Assembly (NCBI GenBank): GCA_902762385.1
Contig: CACWNQ010000007.1
Span: 1-64,000, forward strand
DNA from: an uncultured Bacteroidales bacterium
Lineage (GTDB): Bacteria; Bacteroidota; Bacteroidia; Bacteroidales; Muribaculaceae
Reading direction: 5' to 3'
DNA length: 64,000 bases
Both the position numbers and the translations under genes were made by a program. Every line of letters starts with the position of its first letter. The first letter of the stretch is position 1. The notes under the pieces are model-generated. The model saw nothing but the letters and a program-made list of their open reading frames with translations, did no database searches and was not told the DNA's origin. Below are positions 25,299 to 34,607 of this stretch, in pieces.

Positions 25299-26945
25299 AT
25301 GAAGAAATTAGTTATTTCACTAGCATTGCTGCTTGGATGCGCATCATTGATGCTAGGCCAGTATAACCGTAATGGCAGCATGCAGAAGCTGCTCAATGCT
25401 CAGTATGCCATCAGCAACTTCTATGTCGATACAGTAAATAATGACAAACTAGTTGAAGAGGCCATAAAAGGAATGCTTGAGAGTCTTGACCCACACTCAA
25501 CTTATACCGATGCCAAAGAGACCAAGGAACTTGAAGAACCATTGCAAGGCGAGTTCAGTGGAATTGGTATCCAGTTCAATATGAAGCAAGACACACTTTA
25601 TGTTATCCAGACTATAGTGGGTGGCCCGTCGGAAAAAGTGGGTATTATGGCAGGCGACCGCATAGTAACCGTAAACGACACCACAATCGCTGGCAAGAAG
25701 ATGAAGAACACCGACATCATGAAGCGCCTGCGTGGAAAAAAGGGCACAAAGGTTACCGTTCAGGTAAAACGCGGCAGCAATCCTGAGCTAATAACCTTCC
25801 GTATTACCCGCGACAACATTCCACTCTATAGCGTGGATGCTGCTTATATGATTGACGCAAAGACAGGTTACATACTGATATCTCGCTTTGGCGCTAAGAC
25901 CCATGAGGAGATGATGGAGGCCATCAAAAAACTTGAAAAGCAAGGCATGAAACAGCTCATCATTGACTTGGGAAACAACGGTGGTGGCTATTTGAATGCT
26001 GCTATCGACATGTGTAACGAATTCTTGCAGCGACGCCAACTCATTGTTTATACCGAGGGCAATTCATCGCCTCGCCAAGAGGCTACCGCTGATGGTTTTG
26101 GAAATTACAAGGACTTGAAAATGGTGGTTCTTGTTGACCAGTTCTCGGCATCGGCTAGCGAGATTTTCTCGGGAGCAATGCAGGATTGGGACCGTGCTGT
26201 GGTAGTAGGCCGTCGGTCATATGGCAAGGGATTGGTTCAGCGCCCATTCCGTTTTGATGACGGTTCGATGATGCGCCTTACCGTTGCCCGTTATTACACT
26301 CCATCGGGCCGTTGCATCCAGAAACCTTATACTAAGGGTGACAAGAAACACTATGAGGAAGACCTGATTGATCGCTCTAAAGAAGGTGAGTACTTCCATC
26401 TTGACAGCATTCACTTCAACGACTCGCTCAGTTACAAGACACTGAAGAATGGTCGCACCATATATGGTGGTGGTGGCATTATGCCCGACGTGTTTGTTCC
26501 GCTCGACACCACCGAAAACAGCAAGTACTACCGCGACCTTCTTGCTAAGGGCATCATCAATCAGTATGCTGTCGACTATGTTGACAAGCATCGTGTCCAA
26601 ATCAAGAAAGATTACAAAGACGTGTATGACTTTGATAATCGATTCTCGCTCACCGATGCCGATATGAAAAACTTTATTGCTATGGGCGAGAAGGACAGCG
26701 TGAAGTATAACGAGAAAGACTACAAGACCAGCGAGCGCTTGTTCAAGACCGTGCTCAAGGGCTTGGTGGCTCGCGATGTGTTTGCCGATCCGGGTGCCTA
26801 TACTATCATTATTAATCATCGCAATAATGATGTTCAGGAGGCGCTCAGGGTCATTAATGATGACAAATTATATAACTCGCTGCTCCAGCATGGCAATCCA
26901 GAATATGAAAAGCTTGCCCGTGAGCATAAAGATAAGAAAAAATAA
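25299..26945 (+). CDS. S41-family C-terminal processing peptidase
   Basis: A 548-residue exported protease of the CtpA/Tsp type. Residues 1-20 form a signal peptide. A PDZ domain follows (about 85-165: GIGIQFNMKQD, then AGDRIVTVNDTTI). The S41 catalytic region has DLGNNGGGYLNAA and the nucleophile Ser in DQFSASASEIFSGAMQ, with the Lys in RRSYGKGLVQ. A C-terminal extension of about 190 residues is typical in Bacteroidota. It lies 31 bases after coaD, in the parE-coaD-peptidase order seen in related genomes. Confidence 0.93.
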   Translation: MKKLVISLALLLGCASLMLGQYNRNGSMQKLLNAQYAISNFYVDTVNNDKLVEEAIKGMLESLDPHSTYTDAKETKELEEPLQGEFSGIGIQFNMKQDTLYVIQTIVGGPSEKVGIMAGDRIVTVNDTTIAGKKMKNTDIMKRLRGKKGTKVTVQVKRGSNPELITFRITRDNIPLYSVDAAYMIDAKTGYILISRFGAKTHEEMMEAIKKLEKQGMKQLIIDLGNNGGGYLNAAIDMCNEFLQRRQLIVYTEGNSSPRQEATADGFGNYKDLKMVVLVDQFSASASEIFSGAMQDWDRAVVVGRRSYGKGLVQRPFRFDDGSMMRLTVARYYTPSGRCIQKPYTKGDKKHYEEDLIDRSKEGEYFHLDSIHFNDSLSYKTLKNGRTIYGGGGIMPDVFVPLDTTENSKYYRDLLAKGIINQYAVDYVDKHRVQIKKDYKDVYDFDNRFSLTDADMKNFIAMGEKDSVKYNEKDYKTSERLFKTVLKGLVARDVFADPGAYTIIINHRNNDVQEALRVINDDKLYNSLLQHGNPEYEKLAREHKDKKK

Positions 26946-26965
26946 GTTTTAAGTAATTTAGTGTT

Positions 26966-28903
26966 ATGGCAGGCATGGGGCCGGGCATGGGACCCGGAAT
27001 GAGAGGTGGAGGCCCTGGGAGGCGGATGCAAGGCACCGTAAAGATGCCTCCTGGTGGCATGAAGACTGCTGGACGGCTGCTCAAGATGATGCTTGGCAGC
27101 TACAAGTGGTCGTTGCTCGTTGTGGCCCTTTGCATACTGGTTACCACTGCTACAACACTTACTTCGACACTCTTTACCCGCACACTTATTGATGACTACA
27201 TCGCTCCCTTGAGTGTTGCGGCAAATCCCGATTTCGGTCCTCTTGCAGTCACCTTGTTCAAGCTTGCTGCTGTGCTGCTAGTGGGAGTGGGATGCTCTTA
27301 TCTGAATAGCCGCCTGATGATAAATGTGAGTCAGGGAATGTTACTCAAGTTGCGTGAAAACCTTTTTGAGCACATGGAGTCGCTTCCCATCAAGTTCTTC
27401 GACCAGAACTCACATGGCGATGTGATGAGTGTATACACCAACGATGTTGATTCGCTGCGTCAGATGGTTGGAAATAGCCTTCCTAACGTGTTCAGTTCGC
27501 TTATAACTATAATTGCTACGTTCACTAGCATGATAGTGCTTAACTGGCAACTAACTATTCTCACGATTATACTGACCTGTGTGATGGTATTCACAACCAG
27601 ATGGCTTGGTGGACTGTCGGCAAAATATTTCCGTCGCCAGCAGAACGATATGGGAAGTATGAACGGCTTTGTCGAGGAGATGCTCACAGGACAGAAGGTG
27701 GTAAAGACCTTCTGCCATGAGGATGAGGCAATCGAGGAATTTGAAAGACTAAACGAGAGCCTGCGCGACAGTGCCTATAATGCTAACAAGGTTGCCAATA
27801 TTGTTATGCCTATCAATGGCAACTTGTCGAACCTTATATATGTAACCTGTGCTGCCGTGGGAGCTATGGTAGCTTTGGCTGGCAACACCCTTACTGTGGG
27901 AACGTTGGTGTCGTTTCTCACACTCATCAAGAACTTTACCCAGCCTGTGTCGCAGATTAGCAATCAGGTGAACAGTGTTGTGGCTTCGCTGGCAGGTGCC
28001 GAACGTGTGTTCAATATCATGGACCAGACAAGCGAAGATGATGGTAAGGCAACCGTGAAGCTTGTTAACGTTGATGAGGCAGCCGACGGCACACTCACCG
28101 AGACTGATGTTGTCACTCACAAGTGGGCATGGAAGAAACCCGAGGGCGACGGTTATGAACTTATCAAGCAGCAAGGCGAGGTCGATTTCTCGCAAGTTGA
28201 CTTTGGCTATGTGCCCGAGAAGCAGGTTCTATTTGATATCGACCTTGATACTGATGCAGGGCAGAAAGTTGCGCTTGTGGGTGGAACTGGAGCTGGTAAG
28301 ACCACCATAACTAACCTCATTAATCGCTTCTACGATATACAGGACGGCACAATTCTGTATGATAATATTCCCATCACTACCATCTGCAAGACCGACCTTA
28401 GGCGAAGTCTGGGCATGGTGCTGCAAGAAACACACTTGTTCACTGGCACTGTGATGGACAATATACGCTACGGACGTCTTGAAGCAACCGACGAGGAGTG
28501 CATAGCAGCAGCCAAGCTTGTGCATGCCCACGACTTTATCTCGCGCCTAGCACAGGGTTATAACACTATGCTCACTGCCGATGGAGGAAATCTGTCGCAA
28601 GGTGAGCGTCAGCTCATTGCCATCGCGCGTGCTGCTGTTGCCAATCCTCCGGCACTTATTCTCGATGAGGCTACTAGTAACATCGACACACGCACCGAGC
28701 GAATGATACAGCAAGGTATGGACTCATTGATGCAAGGCCGGTCTACCTTTGTGATAGCCCATCGCTTGAGCACAGTGCGCAATGCCGATATCATTGTTGT
28801 GATGGAGAAAGGGCGCATAATTGAGCAAGGCACTCACGATGAGCTCATTGCTCAGCAAGGTCGCTACTACCAACTTTATACTGGCAATGGAATAACTGCA
28901 TAA
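26966..28903 (+). CDS. ABC exporter, fused membrane and ATPase domains
   Basis: A 645-residue MsbA-like half transporter that would work as a dimer in the inner membrane to export lipids, peptides or drugs; the substrate is not readable. A Gly/Met-rich N-terminus (MAGMGPGMGPGMRGGG) precedes six transmembrane helices (about 45-350). The ATPase has Walker A GGTGAGKTT, signature LSQGERQ, Walker B ALILDEATSNID and the switch His (VIAHRLS). An extra segment of about 40 residues, with WAWKKPEGDGYEL, lies between the membrane and ATPase domains. Confidence 0.93.
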   Translation: MAGMGPGMGPGMRGGGPGRRMQGTVKMPPGGMKTAGRLLKMMLGSYKWSLLVVALCILVTTATTLTSTLFTRTLIDDYIAPLSVAANPDFGPLAVTLFKLAAVLLVGVGCSYLNSRLMINVSQGMLLKLRENLFEHMESLPIKFFDQNSHGDVMSVYTNDVDSLRQMVGNSLPNVFSSLITIIATFTSMIVLNWQLTILTIILTCVMVFTTRWLGGLSAKYFRRQQNDMGSMNGFVEEMLTGQKVVKTFCHEDEAIEEFERLNESLRDSAYNANKVANIVMPINGNLSNLIYVTCAAVGAMVALAGNTLTVGTLVSFLTLIKNFTQPVSQISNQVNSVVASLAGAERVFNIMDQTSEDDGKATVKLVNVDEAADGTLTETDVVTHKWAWKKPEGDGYELIKQQGEVDFSQVDFGYVPEKQVLFDIDLDTDAGQKVALVGGTGAGKTTITNLINRFYDIQDGTILYDNIPITTICKTDLRRSLGMVLQETHLFTGTVMDNIRYGRLEATDEECIAAAKLVHAHDFISRLAQGYNTMLTADGGNLSQGERQLIAIARAAVANPPALILDEATSNIDTRTERMIQQGMDSLMQGRSTFVIAHRLSTVRNADIIVVMEKGRIIEQGTHDELIAQQGRYYQLYTGNGITA

Positions 28904-28938
28904 CATTAATAAATAAACAATAAAACAAAAAAAGAACA

Positions 28939-30126
28939 ATGTCTAAGAAAATTACCGAAAAAGTGACTTGGGTGGGTAAAGTCGATTGGGAACTCACTCA
29001 CTTTCATGGCGACGAGTTATCGACCTTTAAAGGCTCAAGCTATAACTCTTATCTGATTAAAGACAAGAAAACGGTGCTAATCGACACTGTGTGGGGACCT
29101 TATGACCGCGAGTTTGTGGCTCGATTAAAGGAGGTTGTTGATCTCAAGAGCATCGATGCCATAATCATGCAGCACAACGAGAGCGACCACAGCGGCGCTC
29201 TGCCTGAGCTCATGCGCGAGATACCTGATGTGCACATCTATTGCACAGCTAAGGGCAAGGCCATTATTCAAGGCCATTATCATCAGGATTGGAACTTCGT
29301 GACTGTGAAGACAGGTGACAAGCTCGAGATAGGGGAGAGCACACTTACCTTTATCGAGGCTCCCATGCTGCACTGGCCCGACACTATGTTTACCTATATG
29401 GACGGTGAGAACATTCTGTTCTCGAACGATGGCTTTGGCCAGCACTACGCCACCGAGTCGCTCTACGACGACCGTGTCGACATGGCCGAGATGCTCTATG
29501 AGGCAAAGAAATATTATGCCAATATTCTTGCACCATTTAGCATGATGGTGACCCGCAAGCTCAACGAGATTCTTGCCATGAATCTGCCACTGAACATGGT
29601 TTGCCCAAGCCATGGTGTGATTTGGCGCAAGAACATCAACCTTATTATCGAGAAATATCAGCAGTGGGCTGCCAACTATCAGGAGAACAAGATAACAATC
29701 GTGTATGACACCATGTGGAACAGCACCCGCATAATGGCGCAGGAGATTGCACGTGGCATCCAGGAAGTTGATCCAGAGGTTGAGGTGAAGATTTACAATG
29801 CCGCTCATGAGGACAAGAACGATGTTCTCACCGAGATTTTCGCCTCAAAGGCTATTCTCGTGGGCTCGCCCACCATTAACAATGGCTTGGCTCATGCTGT
29901 TACCGGATTGCTCGAGATGGCTAAGGGCATGAAGCTCAAGAACAAGAAAGCCGCCGCATTTGGAAGCTACGGCTGGAGTGGTGAGGGTATTAAGCTCCTC
30001 AGTGGTCTGCTAAGTGGTTGTGGATTTGAACTCATCAACGATGGCATCCGCATTCAGTGGGTTCCCGATCAGGCCGCTATTGAGCAATGTCGCCAGTATG
30101 GCCGCGAGCTCGCTAAGGCCCTGTAA
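28939..30126 (+). CDS. flavodiiron protein (FprA-type)
   Basis: A 395-residue cytoplasmic protein that reduces oxygen or nitric oxide. The N-terminal metallo-beta-lactamase-like domain has the di-iron motif HNESDHSG (about residue 79), further ligands in MLHWPDTMF and SHGVIW, and MVTRKLNEI between. The C-terminal flavodoxin domain (about 250-395) has IVYDTMWNSTRIMA and VGSPTINNGLA followed by FGSYGWSGEG for FMN. It is a probable oxygen-defence enzyme of an anaerobe. A strong terminator follows. Confidence 0.95.
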   Translation: MSKKITEKVTWVGKVDWELTHFHGDELSTFKGSSYNSYLIKDKKTVLIDTVWGPYDREFVARLKEVVDLKSIDAIIMQHNESDHSGALPELMREIPDVHIYCTAKGKAIIQGHYHQDWNFVTVKTGDKLEIGESTLTFIEAPMLHWPDTMFTYMDGENILFSNDGFGQHYATESLYDDRVDMAEMLYEAKKYYANILAPFSMMVTRKLNEILAMNLPLNMVCPSHGVIWRKNINLIIEKYQQWAANYQENKITIVYDTMWNSTRIMAQEIARGIQEVDPEVEVKIYNAAHEDKNDVLTEIFASKAILVGSPTINNGLAHAVTGLLEMAKGMKLKNKKAAAFGSYGWSGEGIKLLSGLLSGCGFELINDGIRIQWVPDQAAIEQCRQYGRELAKAL

Positions 30127-30154
30127 ACAAGTTAACTGAAAACTCTAATAATAT

Positions 30155-30198
30155 AACACTCTCGTTCTTTGTCTCATGACAAAGAACGAGAGTGTTTT
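30155..30198 (+). terminator. strong intrinsic terminator after the flavodiiron gene
   Basis: A perfect stem of 18-19 bp (ACACTCTCGTTCTTTGTC and its complement) around a TCAT loop, then TTTT. Confidence 0.92.
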
Positions 30199-30232
30199 GT
30201 TGGTTAGAACCCACAATATTCTTCGAAAATTG

Positions 30233-30263
30233 TTGATTTTATGCTACAAAATACATATCTTTG
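30233..30263 (+). promoter_or_regulatory. promoter of the triple TonB-C protein
   Basis: TTG at 30233-30235, a 20-base spacer and TATCTTTG at 30256-30263, then a leader of about 95 bases. Confidence 0.65.
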
Positions 30264-30358
30264 CGAAAGTAATTATTTAATGCTCTAATTATGTCGGAAA
30301 TAGAAATGAACTCTTATAGATTCAGCTCTGGGCAATAGAATTAAAGTTTAACTCTTGC

Positions 30359-31396
30359 ATGACTCATCTTTACTTAAATATTAAGCGGTTGATGATGCTG
30401 GCGTTTCTGCTTGTGGTGGCATTTGTGAGCAGCAATCACTCGTATGCTTCTATTTCAGGAACGGCTTATTTCAAGGTGCACGTCGACAACAAAGGCAATG
30501 CTCGTAGTGTTAAGTTGGTGCGTGGTATTGTTAAGGAACTTGATGTCCAATCTATCACGCTTTGCAAATCGTTGACAGGACTTGATGAAAGCGTGCGAGG
30601 GAAAGACATTATTGTGCCTGTGAGTTATTATGGAATGTGCCAAGAAGGTGCCATGACAGTTACCAAAGACCGCATTCTACTTGATGACATGAGACTTGTG
30701 GGTGGCGCAAAATGTGCACGCAATGTGCCTCCCCAACTGCGTGGTGGCAATGATAGAGCATTGAAAAAAGCGCTTGATGAGCGTGAGCGAGTGGTGGTTG
30801 ATGGCGTGGAAGGTGCCGTTGAAGCATGTTTCTACGTTAATGGCCTTGGTCGTGTGACCGATGTGGTGATAATGAAATCCCTTAATCATATTCTCGACAA
30901 AGAGGTGGTTGGGTTGTGCAAAAGCTTTGATTTTATTGCTGCTCGCAATTCAGAAGGTGGCACAACGGGCGCATGGATGAGATTGACTGTCAACTATAGC
31001 AATGGTGGCGCTGATGCTGATGCCAGATTAACGCTTGATAAAGGCACATCACATAATGACAATATTTATGCCATAGCATCGAAAATGCAGCAATATGATA
31101 ATGGCGAAGCGGCATTGATGAGAAGCATAAATAAAAACTTGCGTTACCCAAGCATCTGTGGAGAAATTCAAGGCACGGTTGTTGTGCGGTTTGAAGTCAC
31201 TCCCATGGGTGAGATTGGTGAAATTGAGGTTGTCAAGTCGCTTGAACGTCATTTTGATGAAGAAGCAATTAGGGCAGTGAAGATGATAGATGGCGATTTT
31301 CAGCCAGCCATTAATGCCAAGGGAAAACCAGTGTCGTGCTGGTACTACCTTCCTGTGACTTTTAAACTTGTTTCAGCTGATAATATATTACCTTAA
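30359..31396 (+). CDS. exported protein with three TonB-C-like modules
   Basis: A 345-residue protein. A signal peptide or anchor (residues 10-31) is followed by three repeats of the TonB C-terminal fold: about 33-95 (GTAYFKVHVDNKGNARSVKLVRG), 150-215 (GAVEACFYVNGLGRVTDVVIMKS) and 265-340 (GTVVVRFEVTPMGEIGEIEVVKS, DEEAIRAVK, WYYLPVTFKL). The third is the most canonical. The proline-rich spacer of a true TonB is missing. A role in binding outer-membrane transporters or other periplasmic partners is inferred. It has its own promoter. Confidence 0.75.
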   Translation: MTHLYLNIKRLMMLAFLLVVAFVSSNHSYASISGTAYFKVHVDNKGNARSVKLVRGIVKELDVQSITLCKSLTGLDESVRGKDIIVPVSYYGMCQEGAMTVTKDRILLDDMRLVGGAKCARNVPPQLRGGNDRALKKALDERERVVVDGVEGAVEACFYVNGLGRVTDVVIMKSLNHILDKEVVGLCKSFDFIAARNSEGGTTGAWMRLTVNYSNGGADADARLTLDKGTSHNDNIYAIASKMQQYDNGEAALMRSINKNLRYPSICGEIQGTVVVRFEVTPMGEIGEIEVVKSLERHFDEEAIRAVKMIDGDFQPAINAKGKPVSCWYYLPVTFKLVSADNILP

Positions 31397-31492
31397 GGCA
31401 ATAAGCTGTTGTTTGTTTTTGGTGTAACTACGATATTAACTATGCGTAAATAAGAAATAACTAATTAGTATTAACAAAAAACTATTAAGCTT

Positions 31493-31885
31493 ATGAAGAC
31501 AAAGAGACTTTTTGGAGGTTTGCTCGCTGTGTTGATGGTTACTATCATGGCTTTTGTTGCAGTCCCAGCTGCTAATGCTAGAGTAAGTGGCAGCATGAAC
31601 GGTACTTATTACAAGAATGTAGGCCAGTATGGTGGTGAGTATGTGTCGATCAGTTATAATCCTAACACTGGTCGCGCAACAGTAATCTATGCCGAGTCCT
31701 ACAATTGGGGCAATGAGCAGTATTTCACATTGAGCGGTAGAGCTAGTGGAGGTTACCTGGTTGTATCGGGCCGTGGTTATGCTCATGGACGTAACACGAC
31801 AATGAAAGTTAGAATCACACAGGTTGACCAACACACCATTAAAGTGGTGGTAGGAAGTGGCCGTGCTTATTACTTCTACAGGTAA
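31493..31885 (+). CDS. small secreted beta-rich protein
   Basis: A 130-residue protein with a long signal peptide (residues 1-29, ending ANA). The mature part is about 100 residues, rich in Gly, Ser and Tyr, with alternating strands such as GGEYVSISYNPNTGRATVIY and TIKVVVGSGRAYYFYR. It has no cysteine and no recognised motif. It lies between the TonB-C protein and the ATPase-DUF4435 gene and is closed by a terminator, so it appears to be transcribed alone. Family not recognised. Confidence 0.65.
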   Translation: MKTKRLFGGLLAVLMVTIMAFVAVPAANARVSGSMNGTYYKNVGQYGGEYVSISYNPNTGRATVIYAESYNWGNEQYFTLSGRASGGYLVVSGRGYAHGRNTTMKVRITQVDQHTIKVVVGSGRAYYFYR

Positions 31886-31907
31886 CGAAATTTGGCACAG
31901 CACTAAC

Positions 31908-31951
31908 AATGTCCTTGCAAACATCAAAATGGTTGTGAGGACATTTTTTTT
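31908..31951 (+). terminator. intrinsic terminator after the small secreted protein
   Basis: AATGTCCT and AGGACATT pair over a partly paired inner region, followed by a run of eight T. Confidence 0.8.
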
Positions 31952-32030
31952 GTTCAAATTTTGGTAATGCCATGACAAATACCTATTTTTACAACCTGAA
32001 AAGTTTTGTGACCAAAAAACGGTAAATACT

Positions 32031-33614
32031 ATGGACTTATTACTACCTAACAAGATAAATGGCTCGAAAGGAGAGATCCTTAGGGATGCCCGTCAGGTGA
32101 CCATCATCGGCGCCAATGGTGCCGGCAAGACCCGCTTTGTGAACAAGCTTGTGGAGCAGTGCGGTGAGTTTGCATTCCGTATCTCGGCTTTGAGAGCTCT
32201 CTTTCCTGTAGAGCACCCTGAGCAGCAGTACAAAGGCTCTATCAGCGAGCGCTTCGACAAACTCAACCAGAACATGCAGCAAGTTGTCAACACAGCGAAG
32301 AGCGAGTTTGACAAACTTTCCTACGTGATGATGATTGATGAGTTCCGTAGCCTGATGAACTTCAAGGCTCACCAGCTGATGAAGGAGGAGATGGAATTCC
32401 CCAAGACTAAGCTCGACAAGGTAGTTAAGATGTGGCAGGATGTGTTCCCTAAGAATAAGATTCTGCGCGAGAACGGCAAACTGCTGTTCACAACCGAAGG
32501 TCAGAGCGACAAATACTCGTCGTTGCGCCTTAGCGATGGCGAGAAAGCTGTGCTCTACTACCTTGGCGCTGTGCTTTATGCCATGGAGGATGCCGTGATT
32601 TTCGTTGACGACCCCGAGACCTTTATTCACCCCTCGATTATGCAGACCTTGTGGAATGTGATTGAGGAGATGCGTCCCGACTGTACGTTTGTTTACAGCA
32701 CGCACGATGTAGATTTCGCCAACTCACGCATTGACAATAAGTGCATTTGGGTCAAGGACTTTAATCCTGAGCAACTCACTTGGGACTACGAGGTGCTGCA
32801 GTCGAGCAGTAACCTGAGCGATAGCCTTTATATCGACCTGCTGGGCACTCGCAAGCCAGTCCTCTTTGTCGAGGGCGACGAGGAGCACAGCATCGACTCT
32901 AGACTCTATGCGCTCATCTTCCCAGAATACACAATAAAGCCTCTGGGTAGTTGCAACAAGGTGATTGAGAGTGTGCGCTCATTCAATGGACTTGAGGGGT
33001 TGCATCATCTCGACAGTTGGGGCATAGTCGACCGTGACCGCCGTGACGAGAAAGAGGTGGAATACCTGCGCAATAAGAAGATATTGGTTCCCAACGTTGC
33101 TGAGATTGAGAACATCCTCATGCTCGAGGGCGTGATACGTGCCGTGGCTCGCCATCGTCACAAGAATGAAGATGATGTTTTCAACAGCGCCAGCCGTGCG
33201 GTAATTAAGAACTTTGACAACGAAATCAAGCAGCAGGCTTTACAACACACGCGTCACCGTGTGAAGCACGATGTGGAGTTGCGTGTTGACATGAAGTTCC
33301 GCAACATCAGTGCCCTTGAGGATCACATGATTGATCTTGTGAACGAGATTAATCCTCGTGGCATCTATGAATTGCTCTGTCGCGAGTTCCATGTCTATGT
33401 CCAAAAGAAGGATTATGCCAAGGTGTTAATGGTTTACAACCAGAAGCTAATGCTCACGCAGAGTGGTGTGGCAGGGTTGTGTGGCCTCAAGAGTCGTGAA
33501 GACTATGTGAAGGCAGTCCTCAAGATTTTGAAAGGCAATGGACGTGAAGCTCAGGCCATTCGCAAAGCCATAAAAGAGTGCTTCGGCTTGGATGGGACAA
33601 ATAATGCTCAGTGA
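32031..33614 (+). CDS. AAA ATPase fused to DUF4435 (TOPRIM-like) domain
   Basis: A 527-residue protein. The ABC-type ATPase half has Walker A GANGAGKT (27-34), signature LSDGEK (about 167), Walker B VIFVDDPE (189-196) and switch His in STHD (about 225). The second half matches DUF4435: LFVEGDEEHS (about 278-287) and VDRDRRDEKE (about 333), giving the Glu and Asp-x-Asp of a TOPRIM-type metal site, then PNVAEIENILM. A split version of this pair forms the PARIS phage-defence system (AriA and AriB); OLD nucleases are built similarly. Its defence role is inferred, and similar single proteins also occur in core regions of Bacteroidales. It is a single-gene unit. Confidence 0.85.
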   Translation: MDLLLPNKINGSKGEILRDARQVTIIGANGAGKTRFVNKLVEQCGEFAFRISALRALFPVEHPEQQYKGSISERFDKLNQNMQQVVNTAKSEFDKLSYVMMIDEFRSLMNFKAHQLMKEEMEFPKTKLDKVVKMWQDVFPKNKILRENGKLLFTTEGQSDKYSSLRLSDGEKAVLYYLGAVLYAMEDAVIFVDDPETFIHPSIMQTLWNVIEEMRPDCTFVYSTHDVDFANSRIDNKCIWVKDFNPEQLTWDYEVLQSSSNLSDSLYIDLLGTRKPVLFVEGDEEHSIDSRLYALIFPEYTIKPLGSCNKVIESVRSFNGLEGLHHLDSWGIVDRDRRDEKEVEYLRNKKILVPNVAEIENILMLEGVIRAVARHRHKNEDDVFNSASRAVIKNFDNEIKQQALQHTRHRVKHDVELRVDMKFRNISALEDHMIDLVNEINPRGIYELLCREFHVYVQKKDYAKVLMVYNQKLMLTQSGVAGLCGLKSREDYVKAVLKILKGNGREAQAIRKAIKECFGLDGTNNAQ

Positions 33615-33638
33615 CAAAGAGGTTGACAAAATAAACAG

Positions 33639-33669
33639 AGGAGCGGCAAGTCAAGTGCTTGTCGCTCCT
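33639..33669 (+). terminator. hairpin after the ATPase-DUF4435 gene
   Basis: AGGAGCGGCAAG pairs with CTTGTCGCTCCT (one G-U) around a short loop. There is no long T run; it separates convergent genes. Confidence 0.6.
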
Positions 33670-33698
33670 GTTATATACTCGTTTCAGAGTCTTCTTGA

Positions 33699-34304
33699 TT
33701 AATCGCTCACTCGGTCGGCAGTGAATTGTGCTAGGTCAATGCCCATCATGTTTATTGGAATGTAGGGAGGGGTGTTGTCCTTGAGCACACGGCATGCATT
33801 GCGATAGCGCACCTTGTAGTAGCTTTCGCTCGAGTGGCTTTCGGTAATGCCCTTGCTGCACGAAGCATGAATGAAAGTGAAGTCGTGGCCGTTGCCATCA
33901 ACCTTAGTCACCATGCCCACATGGCCTATTCGGCGTCCACCACCACGTCCGCCAAAGAACACGAGATCACCTGGTTTAAGTTCGTTGCGTTTAACTTGTT
34001 TGCCGTTGGCCAATTGTCCGCTAGCAGTGCGATTAAGTTTGTGCCCAAACTCCTTATATACATAGCTAGTGAATCCCGAGCAGTCAAAGCCCTTTGGACC
34101 TGATGCACCATGACGGTAGGGAACACCACGGAATGTCTTTGCGTAAGAAAGTAGACTATCGACTTGTGATTTTGGTCTATCCGATTTAAGATGTGTCTCA
34201 ACAATAGCTGGAGACATTTCGGGGTCGGGTTCAGCGCCCCATGAGTTAAATGATGCAGTTGTAATAAATAATGTGTAGATAAAAATTCTTGATAAAAACT
34301 TCAT
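33699..34304 (-). CDS. NlpC/P60-family cell-wall hydrolase
   Basis: A 201-residue exported cysteine peptidase that would cleave peptidoglycan stem peptides. A signal peptide covers residues 1-23. The catalytic Cys sits in GPKGFDCSGFTSYVY, preceded by RGVPYRHG; the His is in GRRIGHVGMVT and the third polar residue in FIHASCS. The start at 34304 gives a normal signal peptide; the frame remains open for 15 codons upstream. Its promoter is overlapped by a palindrome (34389-34421). Confidence 0.92.
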   Translation of the reverse strand: MKFLSRIFIYTLFITTASFNSWGAEPDPEMSPAIVETHLKSDRPKSQVDSLLSYAKTFRGVPYRHGASGPKGFDCSGFTSYVYKEFGHKLNRTASGQLANGKQVKRNELKPGDLVFFGGRGGGRRIGHVGMVTKVDGNGHDFTFIHASCSKGITESHSSESYYKVRYRNACRVLKDNTPPYIPINMMGIDLAQFTADRVSD

Positions 34305-34382
34305 TACTCTAATTATTTGTGTTAAGAGGCACAGGTGTAAACAATACACTCACGTAGTGCCTGGAAAATCTTTTTGACGGTG

Positions 34383-34413
34383 CAAAGTTAAGGAGGTTAC
34401 CCTAGGTGGGCAA
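34383..34413 (-). promoter_or_regulatory. promoter of the NlpC/P60 gene, overlapped by a palindrome
   Basis: On the minus strand, TTG (34413-34411), 20 bases, then TAACTTTG (34390-34383). A near-perfect 13-bp inverted repeat (34389-34421) with a five-base centre covers the whole spacer and the -33 element. It may be an operator, or the terminator of the gene upstream on this strand. Confidence 0.6.
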
Positions 34414-34607
34414 CCTCCCTTGACGTTCTGTAACATTTACCATTGTAAATGATTTCCCATCCTCACTTCGTGGCTTCTACCATCATTGCAAGTGGCACAA
34501 GGTGTTTTGGTTTTTAAACTTCGTTAGTCGAAAAATGAAATAAAAAACAAATTTTAACTTAAAATACCATCTCTTGACTACAAAATCAGAGCCTATTGCC
34601 GATAATT

